Source: Candidatus Flexifilum breve (GTDB taxonomy: Bacteria > Chloroflexota > Anaerolineae > Aggregatilineales > Phototrophicaceae). From it: a DNA stretch of 64,000 nt. The notes below the pieces were generated by a model. It was not told the DNA's origin, searched no databases, and saw only the letters and a list, made by a program, of their open reading frames with translations. The position numbers and the translations under genes were made by a program. Each line of letters starts with the position of its first letter. Position 1 is the first letter of the stretch. The stretch is taken from contig JADKGC010000002.1 in NCBI GenBank assembly GCA_016717205.1, forward strand, positions 496,001 to 560,000, given 5' to 3'. Positions 8,772 to 17,172 of this stretch are shown here, piece by piece.

Positions 8772-9602
8772 ATGAAAATGGGGGTTGTGTTACCGTATGG
8801 TTCGGCGCGGTCGACGGCGCGTCTGTGTCAAGCTGCCGAAGCCGCGGGTTGGGCTGGCTGCTATATCGGCGACGCGATCTGGTGTGAAGACCCCATGATC
8901 GCCCTGACCGCCGCGGCGATGGTCACGCAGCGGATTCGGCTGGGCACGCTGATCATCCCCACACCGCTGCGCCGTCCGTGGAAGATCGCCAGCGAATCGG
9001 TGGCGCTGGATCGGCTGTCGGAGGGACGCTTGACACTCGGACTCGGGGCGGGCGCAGTCTGGATGGGCTGGCAGGCGTTTCCCGACGAAGTGACCGATAC
9101 GCGCGCCCGCGCCGAGATGCTGGACGAAACCATCGACATTCTGACGCTGCTCTACCAGCGCAAACCATTCGACTATAACGGCCAGCACTTTCACCTCAAG
9201 CTCACCCAGTTGGACGTGATGCATTATCCACCCCAGCCCGTGCAGCAGCCGCGCATCCCCTTATGGGTGGTCGGTCTGTGGCCGCGCCCCAGGTCGATGC
9301 AGCGCGTGCTGAAAGCGGATGGCGTGATTCTGGAAAAGCGCGCCGAGACGGGACAAGAATCAGACCTGACGCCCGCCGATGTGCGTGACGTCCGGGCGTT
9401 TGTGCAGGCCGAGCGGACGCTCACCACGCCCTTTGACATCGTCGTGCAGGGGAATACGAATCAGCTTGTACCCGCCGAGCGACAAGAGAAGCTGCTCGAA
9501 TGGGAGGCATCCGGCGCGACGTGGTGGATCGAGAACCTGATCGGCTTGTCCGAAGCCGAAGCGCTGGCGCGGCTCGCAGCGGGCGCGCCGCAGCTAACGT
9601 GA
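8772..9602 (+). CDS. LLM-class flavin-dependent oxidoreductase (luciferase-like)
   Basis: 276 residues. The N-terminus KMGVVLPYGSAR, then AAEAAGWAGCYIGD, RIRLGTLIIPTPLRRPWKIA and LDRLSEGRLTLGLGAGA, match the bacterial luciferase-like (beta/alpha)8 family that uses FMN or F420. The family substrate range is too wide to name a reaction. The start ATG has AGAAGGTG upstream. It is followed, convergently, by a TetR-type regulator 13 bases away. No partner reductase gene is adjacent. Confidence 0.85.
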   Translation: MKMGVVLPYGSARSTARLCQAAEAAGWAGCYIGDAIWCEDPMIALTAAAMVTQRIRLGTLIIPTPLRRPWKIASESVALDRLSEGRLTLGLGAGAVWMGWQAFPDEVTDTRARAEMLDETIDILTLLYQRKPFDYNGQHFHLKLTQLDVMHYPPQPVQQPRIPLWVVGLWPRPRSMQRVLKADGVILEKRAETGQESDLTPADVRDVRAFVQAERTLTTPFDIVVQGNTNQLVPAERQEKLLEWEASGATWWIENLIGLSEAEALARLAAGAPQLT

Positions 9603-9615
9603 GGCGGTTGAGGGA

Positions 9616-10230
9616 TCAACGCGGTTGCAGGCCAGCATACACCGACCGGACGTAATCGCGCGTCAGGTCATCGGCTGAACGCTCGGCCACGCCCGGCGGC
9701 GGTTTGCTGCCCACGCTAGTCATGGTGGCGATCCCCTGCAATAACGACCAGATCAGGGTGGCCTGCTGCCGCGGGCTGCCGGGTGCAACGAGCCCCGCCG
9801 CTTGTCCGCTCTGTATCAATGCTTCCAGCAGTCCCAGCGCGCGCCCCGCCGCGCGGGGCAGTGTTGGGTACTTCTGCCAGTCAAAATCGCTGAACATGAC
9901 CTGTGCGTAACCCGCATGATCGCGCATGAAGCGCACATAGGCGATGCAGCCGTCCTCTAACCGTGCCAACCAAGGGGATGACGATTGATCCAGAGCCGCT
10001 TGAATGTTTTCAGCGAGGCGCGTGAAACCATCTTCGGCCACCGCTGCCAACAGCGCCTCTTTATCGGGGAAGTGCATATACGGCGCGTTATGGCTCACGC
10101 CGATCTGTGTCGCCAGTTTGCGCAAACTCAGTCCCTGCACCCCCTCCACCTGCAAGGCCGCAACCGCCGCCTCGATCAACGCCCCACGCACGTTGCCGTG
10201 ATGATAAGGTTTGCTGTTTGATATTGACAC
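9616..10230 (-). CDS. TetR/AcrR-family transcriptional regulator
   Basis: 204 residues from a GTG start with AGGA about eight bases upstream. The N-terminal helix-turn-helix domain is clear: YHHGNVRGALIEAAVAALQ, then LSLRKLATQIGVSHNAPYMH and FPDKEALLAAVAEDGF. The C-terminal ligand domain resembles the WHG-type TetR_C group. The start region overlaps a divergent promoter and sits next to a perfect 35-bp palindrome, so it very likely represses itself and the divergent small membrane protein gene. Confidence 0.88.
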   Translation of the reverse strand: MSISNSKPYHHGNVRGALIEAAVAALQVEGVQGLSLRKLATQIGVSHNAPYMHFPDKEALLAAVAEDGFTRLAENIQAALDQSSSPWLARLEDGCIAYVRFMRDHAGYAQVMFSDFDWQKYPTLPRAAGRALGLLEALIQSGQAAGLVAPGSPRQQATLIWSLLQGIATMTSVGSKPPPGVAERSADDLTRDYVRSVYAGLQPR

Positions 10231-10251
10231 TGTCCATATCCTGACTATACT
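10224..10251 (+). promoter_or_regulatory. Promoter of the small membrane protein gene
   Basis: TTGACA at 10224-10229, a 16-base spacer, TATACT at 10246-10251. The -10 element is the first part of the TetR-type palindrome, so repressor binding would block it directly. The -35 overlaps the first codons of the tetR gene. Confidence 0.75.
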
Positions 10252-10280
10252 CTATATGGACACTGTCCATATAGAGTATA
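10246..10280. promoter_or_regulatory. 35-bp perfect palindromic operator
   Basis: Left arm TATACTCTATATGGACA, centre C, right arm TGTCCATATAGAGTATA: perfect 17-bp arms. A half copy (GACACTGTCCATAT) lies at about 10226-10239. Its position between divergent genes, beside a TetR gene, marks it as that regulator's operator. The binding itself is inference. Confidence 0.85.
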
Positions 10281-10307
10281 CGAGAACTACCTCAGGGAGT
10301 GAGCTGC

Positions 10308-10529
10308 ATGTCAAGCAAGCAAATTCGCGTCGCGCTGCGCGGGCTGCATCTGGTCCTCGGCGCCTTGATCGCCCTCTTCATCTACGTCCCCACGCTGCGC
10401 GTCGAAGCCACCTACGGCACGCTCATCCAAGTGGCGGCGGTGCCGCTGCTTGTGATCAGCGGGATTGTGATGTGGCAGCTTCCGAAGATCAACAAATGGC
10501 GGAATCGAGGGCAGCGCACGGCGAGTTAA
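10308..10529 (+). CDS. Small two-helix membrane protein under TetR control
   Basis: 73 residues from the ATG at 10308, which has CAGGGAG eight bases upstream. Two membrane helices are visible: LHLVLGALIALFIYVPTL and VAAVPLLVISGIVMWQLP. The tail is basic (KINKWRNRGQR). No family was recognised with certainty. The divergent TetR gene and operator suggest it is induced by the regulator's ligand, for example as a stress or efflux accessory protein; that role is inference. Confidence 0.7.
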   Translation: MSSKQIRVALRGLHLVLGALIALFIYVPTLRVEATYGTLIQVAAVPLLVISGIVMWQLPKINKWRNRGQRTAS

Positions 10530-10582
10530 GGTCAAACCGCACCCGCTCTCCTTTTCGACACCAGCTTCCCTCAGACGACACG

Positions 10583-10700
10583 CGGCAGGGACGACCTTCT
10601 GGCCGTCCGCTGACCTCGGACGCGCAGAAGCGCGTCCCTACACTGGTTCGATCGTTAAAAGTGCCCTGTCCTCAAAGAGTTGAGGACAGGGGTCGGGATG
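10583..10700. repeat. Twin-hairpin repeat and related termini
   Basis: 10583-10642 holds two adjacent palindromes (GGGACGACCTTCTGGCCGTC and GGACGCGCAGAAGCGCGTCC) that match 48874-48929 in reverse orientation. It is followed by GTTAAAAGTGCCCTGTCCTC, the same terminus as the 176-bp element at 4884. Confidence 0.75.
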
Positions 10701-10713
10701 AGGTTTACAGGCG

Positions 10714-12012
10714 CTACTTGCCCTCTTTTTCGTACGGGACACCGTCGGCCTTGGGAGCGACCGAGCGACCGACCAGCCCTGCCAGCACGATGATCGTGAT
10801 GATGTACGGCACCATCTGCAAGAACTGATTCGGCACGGGCACGCCGAGGAACTGGAAGCGCTGACCGAGCGCGTCGGAGAAACCGAACAGCAGCCCGCCG
10901 CCGAACGCCCCGAACGGCGTGAACTTGCCGAAGATCATCGCGGCGAGGGCGATGAACCCGCGCCCGCTCGTCATGTTGTCGTCGAACGAACCGTTCGTTT
11001 CCAGCGAGAACCACGCGCCCGCCAAGCCCGCCACCAGCCCGCCGATGATCACGTTAATCCAGCGGTTGCGGATGACGTTGATGCCGAGCGAATCGGCGGC
11101 GCGGGGATTCTCCCCGACCGCGCGCGTGCGCAAGCCCCAGCGCGTGTGGAACAGCACGATGTGCGTCACAAACATCAGGATGAACATCGCGTAGAAGATC
11201 GGTCGGCCTTTGAACAGCACATCCCCGAGCACCGGAATGTCCGAAAGGATCGGGATGTTAATCGTCCGCAGCGTTTCGCGCCCGGCTTCCGACGAGAGCA
11301 GGACTTCGCGGCGCACAAACGAGGTCAGGCCGATGGCGAGGATGTTGATGACCGTCCCGCTCACCACTTGATCCGTCTTAAAGGTGATCGACAGCCACGC
11401 GTGCAGCGCCGACATCATGCCGCCCGCCAGCACGGAGACCAGCACGCCCAGCGCCTGCGCCGTGAAGGTATCCATGCCGCCCGCCGCAAACAGCGTCATG
11501 GCGACGAAGCCAAAGCACGCACCTGCCAGCATCATGCCTTCGATGGCGATGTTGACGACGCCGGAGCGTTCGCACCAGATACCCGCAATCGCGCCGAGCA
11601 CCACGGGCGTAGCCAGGCGCACGCTGACTTGCAGCATCACGGTGACGTTGGTGCTGTTGCCTGCTGCCGCCACGATCAACACGGTGGGAATGAGCAGCAC
11701 GCCGTTGATGATTAGCCAGATGAATTTGACGCGCTTGGGCACGTTCGGTATGAGCGCGACCGCCCCACCGACCACATACAGCAGCGCGACAGCGATCATG
11801 TACGCCTGCGTGGGGATGATCCACTGCGCGGGCGAACCATCGGGCAGGTCAAAACCAAAGGTAAGGCGCGTCGTCACATCGCCCGCGACGTTTTGCGCGC
11901 CGAACAGCGTCCACACGCCCACGGCGAGGAAAAAGAGTGCAAACAAAATCTGCCGGGTGAACTTGAAGCCCGCGCGTTCAACGGGAGTCACAGTGGTTGT
12001 CATCGTTGCCAT
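10714..12012 (-). CDS. ABC transporter permease, BMP/nucleoside importer type
   Basis: 432 residues, mostly hydrophobic. GAIAGIWCERSGVVNIAIEGMMLAGACFGF is the membrane signature of the BPD_transp_2 family (RbsC/NupQ/YufQ type): pieces ERSGVVNIAIEGMM and GENPRAADSLGINV are visible. It forms the channel with the second permease and the twin ATPase upstream in the same operon, importing nucleosides or simple sugars. The ATG has AAAGGAAC six bases upstream. The 82-base gap to the preceding permease is filled by an inverted repeat. Confidence 0.88.
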   Translation of the reverse strand: MATMTTTVTPVERAGFKFTRQILFALFFLAVGVWTLFGAQNVAGDVTTRLTFGFDLPDGSPAQWIIPTQAYMIAVALLYVVGGAVALIPNVPKRVKFIWLIINGVLLIPTVLIVAAAGNSTNVTVMLQVSVRLATPVVLGAIAGIWCERSGVVNIAIEGMMLAGACFGFVAMTLFAAGGMDTFTAQALGVLVSVLAGGMMSALHAWLSITFKTDQVVSGTVINILAIGLTSFVRREVLLSSEAGRETLRTINIPILSDIPVLGDVLFKGRPIFYAMFILMFVTHIVLFHTRWGLRTRAVGENPRAADSLGINVIRNRWINVIIGGLVAGLAGAWFSLETNGSFDDNMTSGRGFIALAAMIFGKFTPFGAFGGGLLFGFSDALGQRFQFLGVPVPNQFLQMVPYIITIIVLAGLVGRSVAPKADGVPYEKEGK

Positions 12013-12017
12013 AGTCA

Positions 12018-12092
12018 GTTCCTTTAGGACTGAGGACTGAGGACTGAGTGAAGAAACGACTTAGTCCTCAGTCCTGTGGTTCTCAGTCCTGT
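12018..12092. repeat. GGACTGA-unit inverted repeat inside the transporter operon
   Basis: Tandem AGGACTGAGGACTGAG units face CTTAGTCCTCAGTCCT, forming a hairpin with arms of about 15 bp. A second locus of the same family is at 39367-39452. Here it separates two permease genes. Confidence 0.75.
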
Positions 12093-12094
12093 TC

Positions 12095-14314
12095 TCAGCC
12101 CCCCCAGCCCTTACTAAACGTGCCGACCTGCTTCTCCGACGGGGCGGGAATGCGCCACAGGTAGCGGATGATTGCGTCAGCGGCGATGAACATAATGATC
12201 AGCGCCTGAATGACTTTCACGAGATCGATGGAAATATCCGCGCGGATTTGCATCAGGCCCGCGCCTGCCAGCAGCGAGCCCCACAGCAAGCCCGCGAAGA
12301 TCATGTTGCGCGGGTTTTTGCGCGCCAGCAGCGCGACGGCAATCGCGTCGAAGCCGAGGCCGCTGAAGAACTCGGGCTGCAGGAAGCCGACGCGCGAAAT
12401 TTCAATCGCGCCTGCCAAGCCCGCAAGCGCGCCGCTCAAGGCCATGGCGAGGATCACATTAAACTTGACGTTCATGCCCGCATACTTGGCCGCGTTCGGG
12501 TTTTCGCCGACCGTGCGCAGTTCAAAGCCGGGCGTCGTGCGATTCAGGAACCAGTCGGTCAGCCACACGGCGATCAGCATGAGGACGAAGCCGATATGCA
12601 GCGTGCCGCGCGACCCGATCCACGCGAGGAACAAACCACCGAACGCCGTCAGCACCCCGAAGACGACCGGGCGAATGAGCAGCGCCGGGTTTTGACTCAC
12701 CGCCGCGCGCTTACCCCACACCAACCACAGGAACACGGCCCCCCCCGCGAGGATGAAGATCAGCGGGGAGAAGGTCGAGAGGCCGGGTACGCGCGCCGCT
12801 TCGTTGATGAAAGGGGTGCGCGGTGTCGAAGCCGCCGGATCGAGCAGGATGATCGGGTTGGTGGACTTGATCAGCCAGTCGACCAACCGCAGCGCCACGT
12901 AGTTGAGCATGATCGTCGTGATCACTTCGTGCGCCCCGGTATAGGCTTTCAATGCGCCGGGAATTGCGCCCCACAGCGCCCCGCCGAGGATGCCCACGGC
13001 GATCACCAGCGTGAGGCGCAGCGGCAACGGCAGCGCGTCGAAGATCGGCGCAAAGCCGACCCACACCGCCAGCACGCCGCCCGCGTAGAGCTGACCTTCC
13101 GCGCCGATGTTGAACAGCCCGGCTTTAAAGCCGAGCGCCACCGCCAAACCCGCAATCACGAAGGGGATGGCGCGTACCAGCATAACTTCGAGGTTTTCCG
13201 GGAAGAACAGCAGCGCCGTCCCGCCCACGCGCAGGAAGACCGTCTCCGGCACATCATCGGCGGGGTCGTCGGCGGTGTTGTTGTCGCCGTAAATGACTCC
13301 ACTCGCCGCCGCTGTCGGCGTGGTGATGATGCGGTTGCCCGGTCGGCGCACAACGAGGTTGTTCGCCAGCGCGGTATCGAATTCGGTCTGGATGGCGGCT
13401 TCGACGTCGTCATTGGTGAGCAGATCGGCGCTGTACATTTCGCGCAGCACGCTGATCTGTTCGGCGAGCGCGGTCGGGTTGAGGATGCCCGCCGCGTTGA
13501 AGCGTTCGATCACGGCGGTGGCTTCCTGCACCGCGCCCACGCCGCCTTCAACGGTGGGCAGCGTCGCCAGCAAATCGAGCTGTTCCTCGGTCGCGCCTGA
13601 CGCGGCGAGGACCGCGGAACGCTCGTACAAACGCTGCAAGCGCACGAGGCCGAATTCGGCGACAAGCTGAAGCTGGCGCAGCAAATTCTCATCCGTCATC
13701 CCGCCAGCCTCTGGAAAGACCGCCTCAGCGGCGGCGCGCTGTTCCGGCGTGAGCGCTTCCGCGCCCACCACATCGGCGGTGAGCGCCTCCACCTGATCGC
13801 GTTCGAGCGCGTCGAAGGCGGACACGAGCGGCTGCACCGAGGCCAGCCAATCCGTGCCAATGGCGCGAATGTCAGGGATGCTTTCGCCGAGGGTGGTCAA
13901 ATCATCTTCGGTCACATCCGGGAACAACCGGAGTAACGCGTCATACTGCGCGACGTTGTCCGCGCCGAGCGCCACCAGCCGATCCGCGCCGCGCGCCAAC
14001 TGGCGGAGTTCGCCGCGCGTCAGGTCGCCGCCTTCGGCCTGCGAGAGCGCCAGCAGTTGATCGAAGTCGTCGCGCGAGGCGATGTCGTTGACCGCCACGC
14101 CAATCGAGCCTTCGATCAGGGCGCTGTAGGCCGTGCCCGCGATGTTCAGGCCGCGCCCGAAATCGCCTTCCGCTCCAGTCGCGATCATGAACGGGATAGT
14201 GATAATGAGCGCCGTGACCACCGCGAGCACGGGCACGAGCGACGGCGACAGCCGCAGCCACGTGCGCGTAATCGGGTTCACGGTGGGGGTGGGGCGAAGG
14301 GTTGTGTCGGTCAT
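12095..14314 (-). CDS. ABC transporter permease with large extracytoplasmic insertion
   Basis: 739 residues, about twice the usual length. A first membrane helix lies near residues 25-47 (LVPVLAVVTALIITIPFMIA). Next comes an acidic helical extracytoplasmic region of roughly 320 residues rich in repeated helices (LRQLARGADRLVALGADNV, LTPEQRAAAEAVFPEAGGM). The BPD_transp_2 core then begins at VMLVRAIPFVIAGLAVALGF with the NIGAEGQLYAGG signature and a second GENPNAAKYAGMNV loop. The ATG overlaps the ATPase stop (ATGA), so translation is coupled. The extra domain could assist substrate capture because no binding-protein gene is adjacent; that is inference. Confidence 0.85.
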   Translation of the reverse strand: MTDTTLRPTPTVNPITRTWLRLSPSLVPVLAVVTALIITIPFMIATGAEGDFGRGLNIAGTAYSALIEGSIGVAVNDIASRDDFDQLLALSQAEGGDLTRGELRQLARGADRLVALGADNVAQYDALLRLFPDVTEDDLTTLGESIPDIRAIGTDWLASVQPLVSAFDALERDQVEALTADVVGAEALTPEQRAAAEAVFPEAGGMTDENLLRQLQLVAEFGLVRLQRLYERSAVLAASGATEEQLDLLATLPTVEGGVGAVQEATAVIERFNAAGILNPTALAEQISVLREMYSADLLTNDDVEAAIQTEFDTALANNLVVRRPGNRIITTPTAAASGVIYGDNNTADDPADDVPETVFLRVGGTALLFFPENLEVMLVRAIPFVIAGLAVALGFKAGLFNIGAEGQLYAGGVLAVWVGFAPIFDALPLPLRLTLVIAVGILGGALWGAIPGALKAYTGAHEVITTIMLNYVALRLVDWLIKSTNPIILLDPAASTPRTPFINEAARVPGLSTFSPLIFILAGGAVFLWLVWGKRAAVSQNPALLIRPVVFGVLTAFGGLFLAWIGSRGTLHIGFVLMLIAVWLTDWFLNRTTPGFELRTVGENPNAAKYAGMNVKFNVILAMALSGALAGLAGAIEISRVGFLQPEFFSGLGFDAIAVALLARKNPRNMIFAGLLWGSLLAGAGLMQIRADISIDLVKVIQALIIMFIAADAIIRYLWRIPAPSEKQVGTFSKGWGG

Positions 14315-15861
14315 ACTTGATTGACTTCCCGCGTCGCCGCTTTCGGGTCAACGCCTGCCATGAGCAAACCGCACAGGTTGCGCGTCGCGGATTGGATGGG
14401 CATGTCGTCCATGACTTTGCCTGCGAACATCACGACCACACGGTCAGAGAGCGAGAGAATTTCGTCGAGTTCCGCCGAAATGAGCAGCACACCCGCCCCG
14501 GCGTCGCGCATGCGCACGATTTGCTTGTGGATGAATTCGATCGATCCGACATCCAGCCCGCGCGTGGGCTGTGCGGCGATCAACAGGCGGCTCTGGCGCG
14601 AGAGTTCGCGCGCGATGATCACTTTTTGCTGGTTGCCGCCAGAGAGCGCCCCGATGCGCGCGAAGATGTTGCGCGGGCGCACGTCAAAGCGTTCGACCAG
14701 TTCCCGCGCGGACTCTTCGATGGCGCGGTCGTCGGCGACGATTCCCCCGGCAAATGGATCGACATAATAGGTTTGCAGCACGAGGTTGTCTTTGACCGGG
14801 AAACCGCTCACCATGCCGTTCTTCTGGCGGTCTTCCGGCACATGGGCGACGCCCGCCTGCGTCACCCGGCGCGGGGAGGCATTCGTCACGTCCTGCCCAT
14901 TGATGCGCACGTGGCCGCTTTCGGCTTTGCGCAGCCCGGTGATCGCCTCGACGAGTTCGGTCTGGCCGTTGCCCTGCACCCCGGCAATACCGACGATCTC
15001 GCCCGCGCGCACCTCTAACGTCACGCCGCGCACCGCTTCGAGGCGGCGGTCGTCGAGCACGACGAGGTTCTCCACCCGGAGCACGGGTTCGCCCGGCTTG
15101 GCGGGCGTCTTGTCCACTTCGAGCAGGACTTCGCGCCCGACCATCATTTCGGCGAGCGATTCTTCCGTGGCGCGCCCGGGTTGGGTGTGCCCGGCGACCT
15201 TGCCGCCGCGCAGCACCACGATCTCCACACAGATTTCCAGCACTTCTTTCAGCTTGTGGCTGATGAAGATGATGCTCACCCCGCGTTCCAGCAGCGTGCG
15301 CATGATGCGGAACAGGCCTTCGGTCTCCTGCGGCGTGAGCACGGCGGTCGGCTCGTCGAGGATGAGGATGTCGGCTTTGCGATACAGCGCCTTGATGATT
15401 TCGACGCGCTGCTGCACGCCGACGGGCAGGTCTTCGATTTTGGCGTCGGGGTCGACATCCAGCCCGTACTGCTCGGAGATTTCGAGGATGCGCGCGCGCG
15501 CCGCTTTACGGTCGAGCAGCAGGCCGCGCACCGATTCGTTACCGAGCATGATGTTCTCGGTGACGGTCAGCACGGGGACGAGCTGAAAATGCTGGTGCAC
15601 CATACCGATCCCCAGCCGAATCGCATCGTTGGGACTGTGGATGGTGGCGGGCGTCCCGTTGACGACGATCTCGCCTTCGTCCGGCTGGTACAGGCCGTAG
15701 ATCATGTTCATTAGCGTGCTTTTGCCCGCGCCGTTCTCGCCGAGCAAGCCGAGAACCGTTCCCTTCTTCAACTGGAGATCGATATGGTCGTTCGCCAGCA
15801 CGCCGGGAAAGCGTTTGGTGAGTCCGCGTACCTCTAATACGACGGGACGACTCGTTGTCAT
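14311..15861 (-). CDS. ABC transporter ATP-binding protein, tandem ATPase (BMP/nucleoside type)
   Basis: About 516 residues from the ATG at 15861 (MTTSRPVVLEVRGLTKRFPG), which has CAGGGTGA upstream; the longer frame to 16023 runs into repeat DNA. Two nucleotide-binding domains: Walker A GENGAGKST in the first, with VGVQQRVEIIKAL and LILDEPTAVL; in the second a degenerate Walker A (GVQGNGQTE) with LSGGNQQKVIIARELS and a LIAAQPTRGLD Walker B. This pattern is normal for RbsA/NupO-type proteins. First gene of a three-gene operon with two permeases. Confidence 0.92.
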   Translation of the reverse strand: MTTSRPVVLEVRGLTKRFPGVLANDHIDLQLKKGTVLGLLGENGAGKSTLMNMIYGLYQPDEGEIVVNGTPATIHSPNDAIRLGIGMVHQHFQLVPVLTVTENIMLGNESVRGLLLDRKAARARILEISEQYGLDVDPDAKIEDLPVGVQQRVEIIKALYRKADILILDEPTAVLTPQETEGLFRIMRTLLERGVSIIFISHKLKEVLEICVEIVVLRGGKVAGHTQPGRATEESLAEMMVGREVLLEVDKTPAKPGEPVLRVENLVVLDDRRLEAVRGVTLEVRAGEIVGIAGVQGNGQTELVEAITGLRKAESGHVRINGQDVTNASPRRVTQAGVAHVPEDRQKNGMVSGFPVKDNLVLQTYYVDPFAGGIVADDRAIEESARELVERFDVRPRNIFARIGALSGGNQQKVIIARELSRQSRLLIAAQPTRGLDVGSIEFIHKQIVRMRDAGAGVLLISAELDEILSLSDRVVVMFAGKVMDDMPIQSATRNLCGLLMAGVDPKAATREVNQV

Positions 15862-15879
15862 GCGTTCACCCTGAGGCTC

Positions 15880-16436
15880 TAAAAAACACAGCGAAATAGG
15901 GATATTTTGGGGAAGTATACCTTTGTTTGCCGCGTGAACACAACTGCATGAAGGGGTGGTTACGGGTGACCCCACCCCCCAACCTCCTCTCCGAAAAGAG
16001 GAGAGGGGGAGTTCCGACCCCACCCCCGTCCCCCTGTCAGGGGTAGGTTTTTAATGCTTCTCAATGGAATGCGCGTTTCTTTCGCCAAAACCCCTGTAGG
16101 GACGAGGCATGCCTCGTCCTGTTTTTCTCTGGATTGAACCAAAAGCCTGCCATCCGTGAAAGCAAAAGAAGGTTTTAGCCAATAGGGTGACGGTTATTTT
16201 GGCAAAGGAGGACGAGGCATGCCTCGTCCCTACAATTGAAAACCTACCCCTGTCAGCCCCGTCCCCTCCCCGAATTCAGGGAGGGGAGACAGATTCCTCC
16301 GCTCTTCGCTGACGTTTGAGGGGGCGACACTTGAGTTTCAGGATACATTGGTAGGGGCGAGGCAAGCCCCTCCCCTACATTCTGTTGCCTCGGATTGAAC
16401 TGTCGCCTCATCCGCCCGCTGGCGCGCGAGAGGATG
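15880..16436. other. Repeat-filled spacer between tmk and the transporter operon
   Basis: Apart from the 215-bp element at 16038-16252, this stretch holds CCCTCTCC-type palindromes at about 15970-16015, an EcoRI-type palindrome CCCTCCCCGAATTCAGGGAG near 16265-16287, and a GGGGCGAGGCAAGCCCCTCC hairpin near 16350-16375. No gene for a substrate-binding protein is here. Confidence 0.65.
16038..16252. mobile_element. 215-bp MITE-like element, copy 1
   Basis: Bounded by CAGGGGTAGGTTTT and AAAACCTACCCCTG, a perfect 14-bp terminal inverted repeat. Internally it carries two copies of GACGAGGCATGCCTCGTC flanking an AT-richer core with GTGAAAGCAAAAGA. A homologous copy is at 43519-43730. No transposase frame is inside, so it would be non-autonomous. 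Confidence 0.75.
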
Positions 16437-17072
16437 CTAGGGGGTGAGGGGTGCAGGCGGCAGATACGGCGTAACCGCGGCGATGACGGCGGCCAGCACC
16501 TCGTCAATCGTGCCGTTCGCATCGATCACGCGGAAGGCGTGACCGCGCGCTTCGAGGTAGCGGATCGCCGTGTGATACTGCTGGCGCATCTCTTCGGCCT
16601 GATCATCGAACAGCTCTTTGACCGCACGCCCCTGCATGCGCTGGCGCGTGGTTTCCGGCGTCACTTCCATGAACAGCGTCAAATCGGGAGTGCGCGCCCC
16701 CGCATTGAGCAGCATAACGTCGTCCATCGACAGGCCATCGCGCGACTGGTACACCAGCGATGAGAGCAAGTAGCGGTCGCAGATCACGATGCCGCCGTCG
16801 CCGTTCAGGAACGGGTTGACCAGTCGGTCGAGGTGGTCGGCGCGGTTGAGCGCGTAGGCGAGCGCCAGCGTATGATTGCGCACGCGAATCTCTTTGCGCA
16901 GCGCCTGCCGCAGATACTCCCCCGCTACGAAGGGATCATACGGCTCGTAGGTGAGCAGCACGCGATTTACGCCGCGCTGTTCGGTGAGGTAAGCGGTCAG
17001 GCGGCGGGAGATCTCGCTCTTGCCGGAGCCGTCGAGACCTTCAAGGACGAGAAAGAAGTCAGGTTTGGTCAT
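16437..17072 (-). CDS. tmk: Thymidylate kinase
   Basis: About 211 residues from the ATG at 17072 (MTKPDFFLVLEGLDGSGKSE); a GTG six bases earlier is an alternative. It phosphorylates dTMP to dTDP. The P-loop GLDGSGKS, the DRYLLSSLVYQ motif and the LFMEVTPETTRQRM stretch are typical. The LID region is basic and Arg-rich (RQRMQGRAVK). It is the last gene of a long minus-strand series and is separated from the preceding gene by about 100 bases. Confidence 0.88.
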   Translation of the reverse strand: MTKPDFFLVLEGLDGSGKSEISRRLTAYLTEQRGVNRVLLTYEPYDPFVAGEYLRQALRKEIRVRNHTLALAYALNRADHLDRLVNPFLNGDGGIVICDRYLLSSLVYQSRDGLSMDDVMLLNAGARTPDLTLFMEVTPETTRQRMQGRAVKELFDDQAEEMRQQYHTAIRYLEARGHAFRVIDANGTIDEVLAAVIAAVTPYLPPAPLTP

Positions 17073-17172
17073 GGTCACTACACAGAGAGATGAGCAGCAA
17101 ATGCCCTGATCTTAGGTGACATAGCTTTCAGGGGCAAGTGAGAAGAGAGTCGACTAGTTCGGAATGATAAAG

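Noticed and set aside
12248..13600. 450-codon open frame antisense to the large permease
   Set aside because: No motif, extreme Arg/Gln bias, and no ribosome site; shadow of the permease gene.
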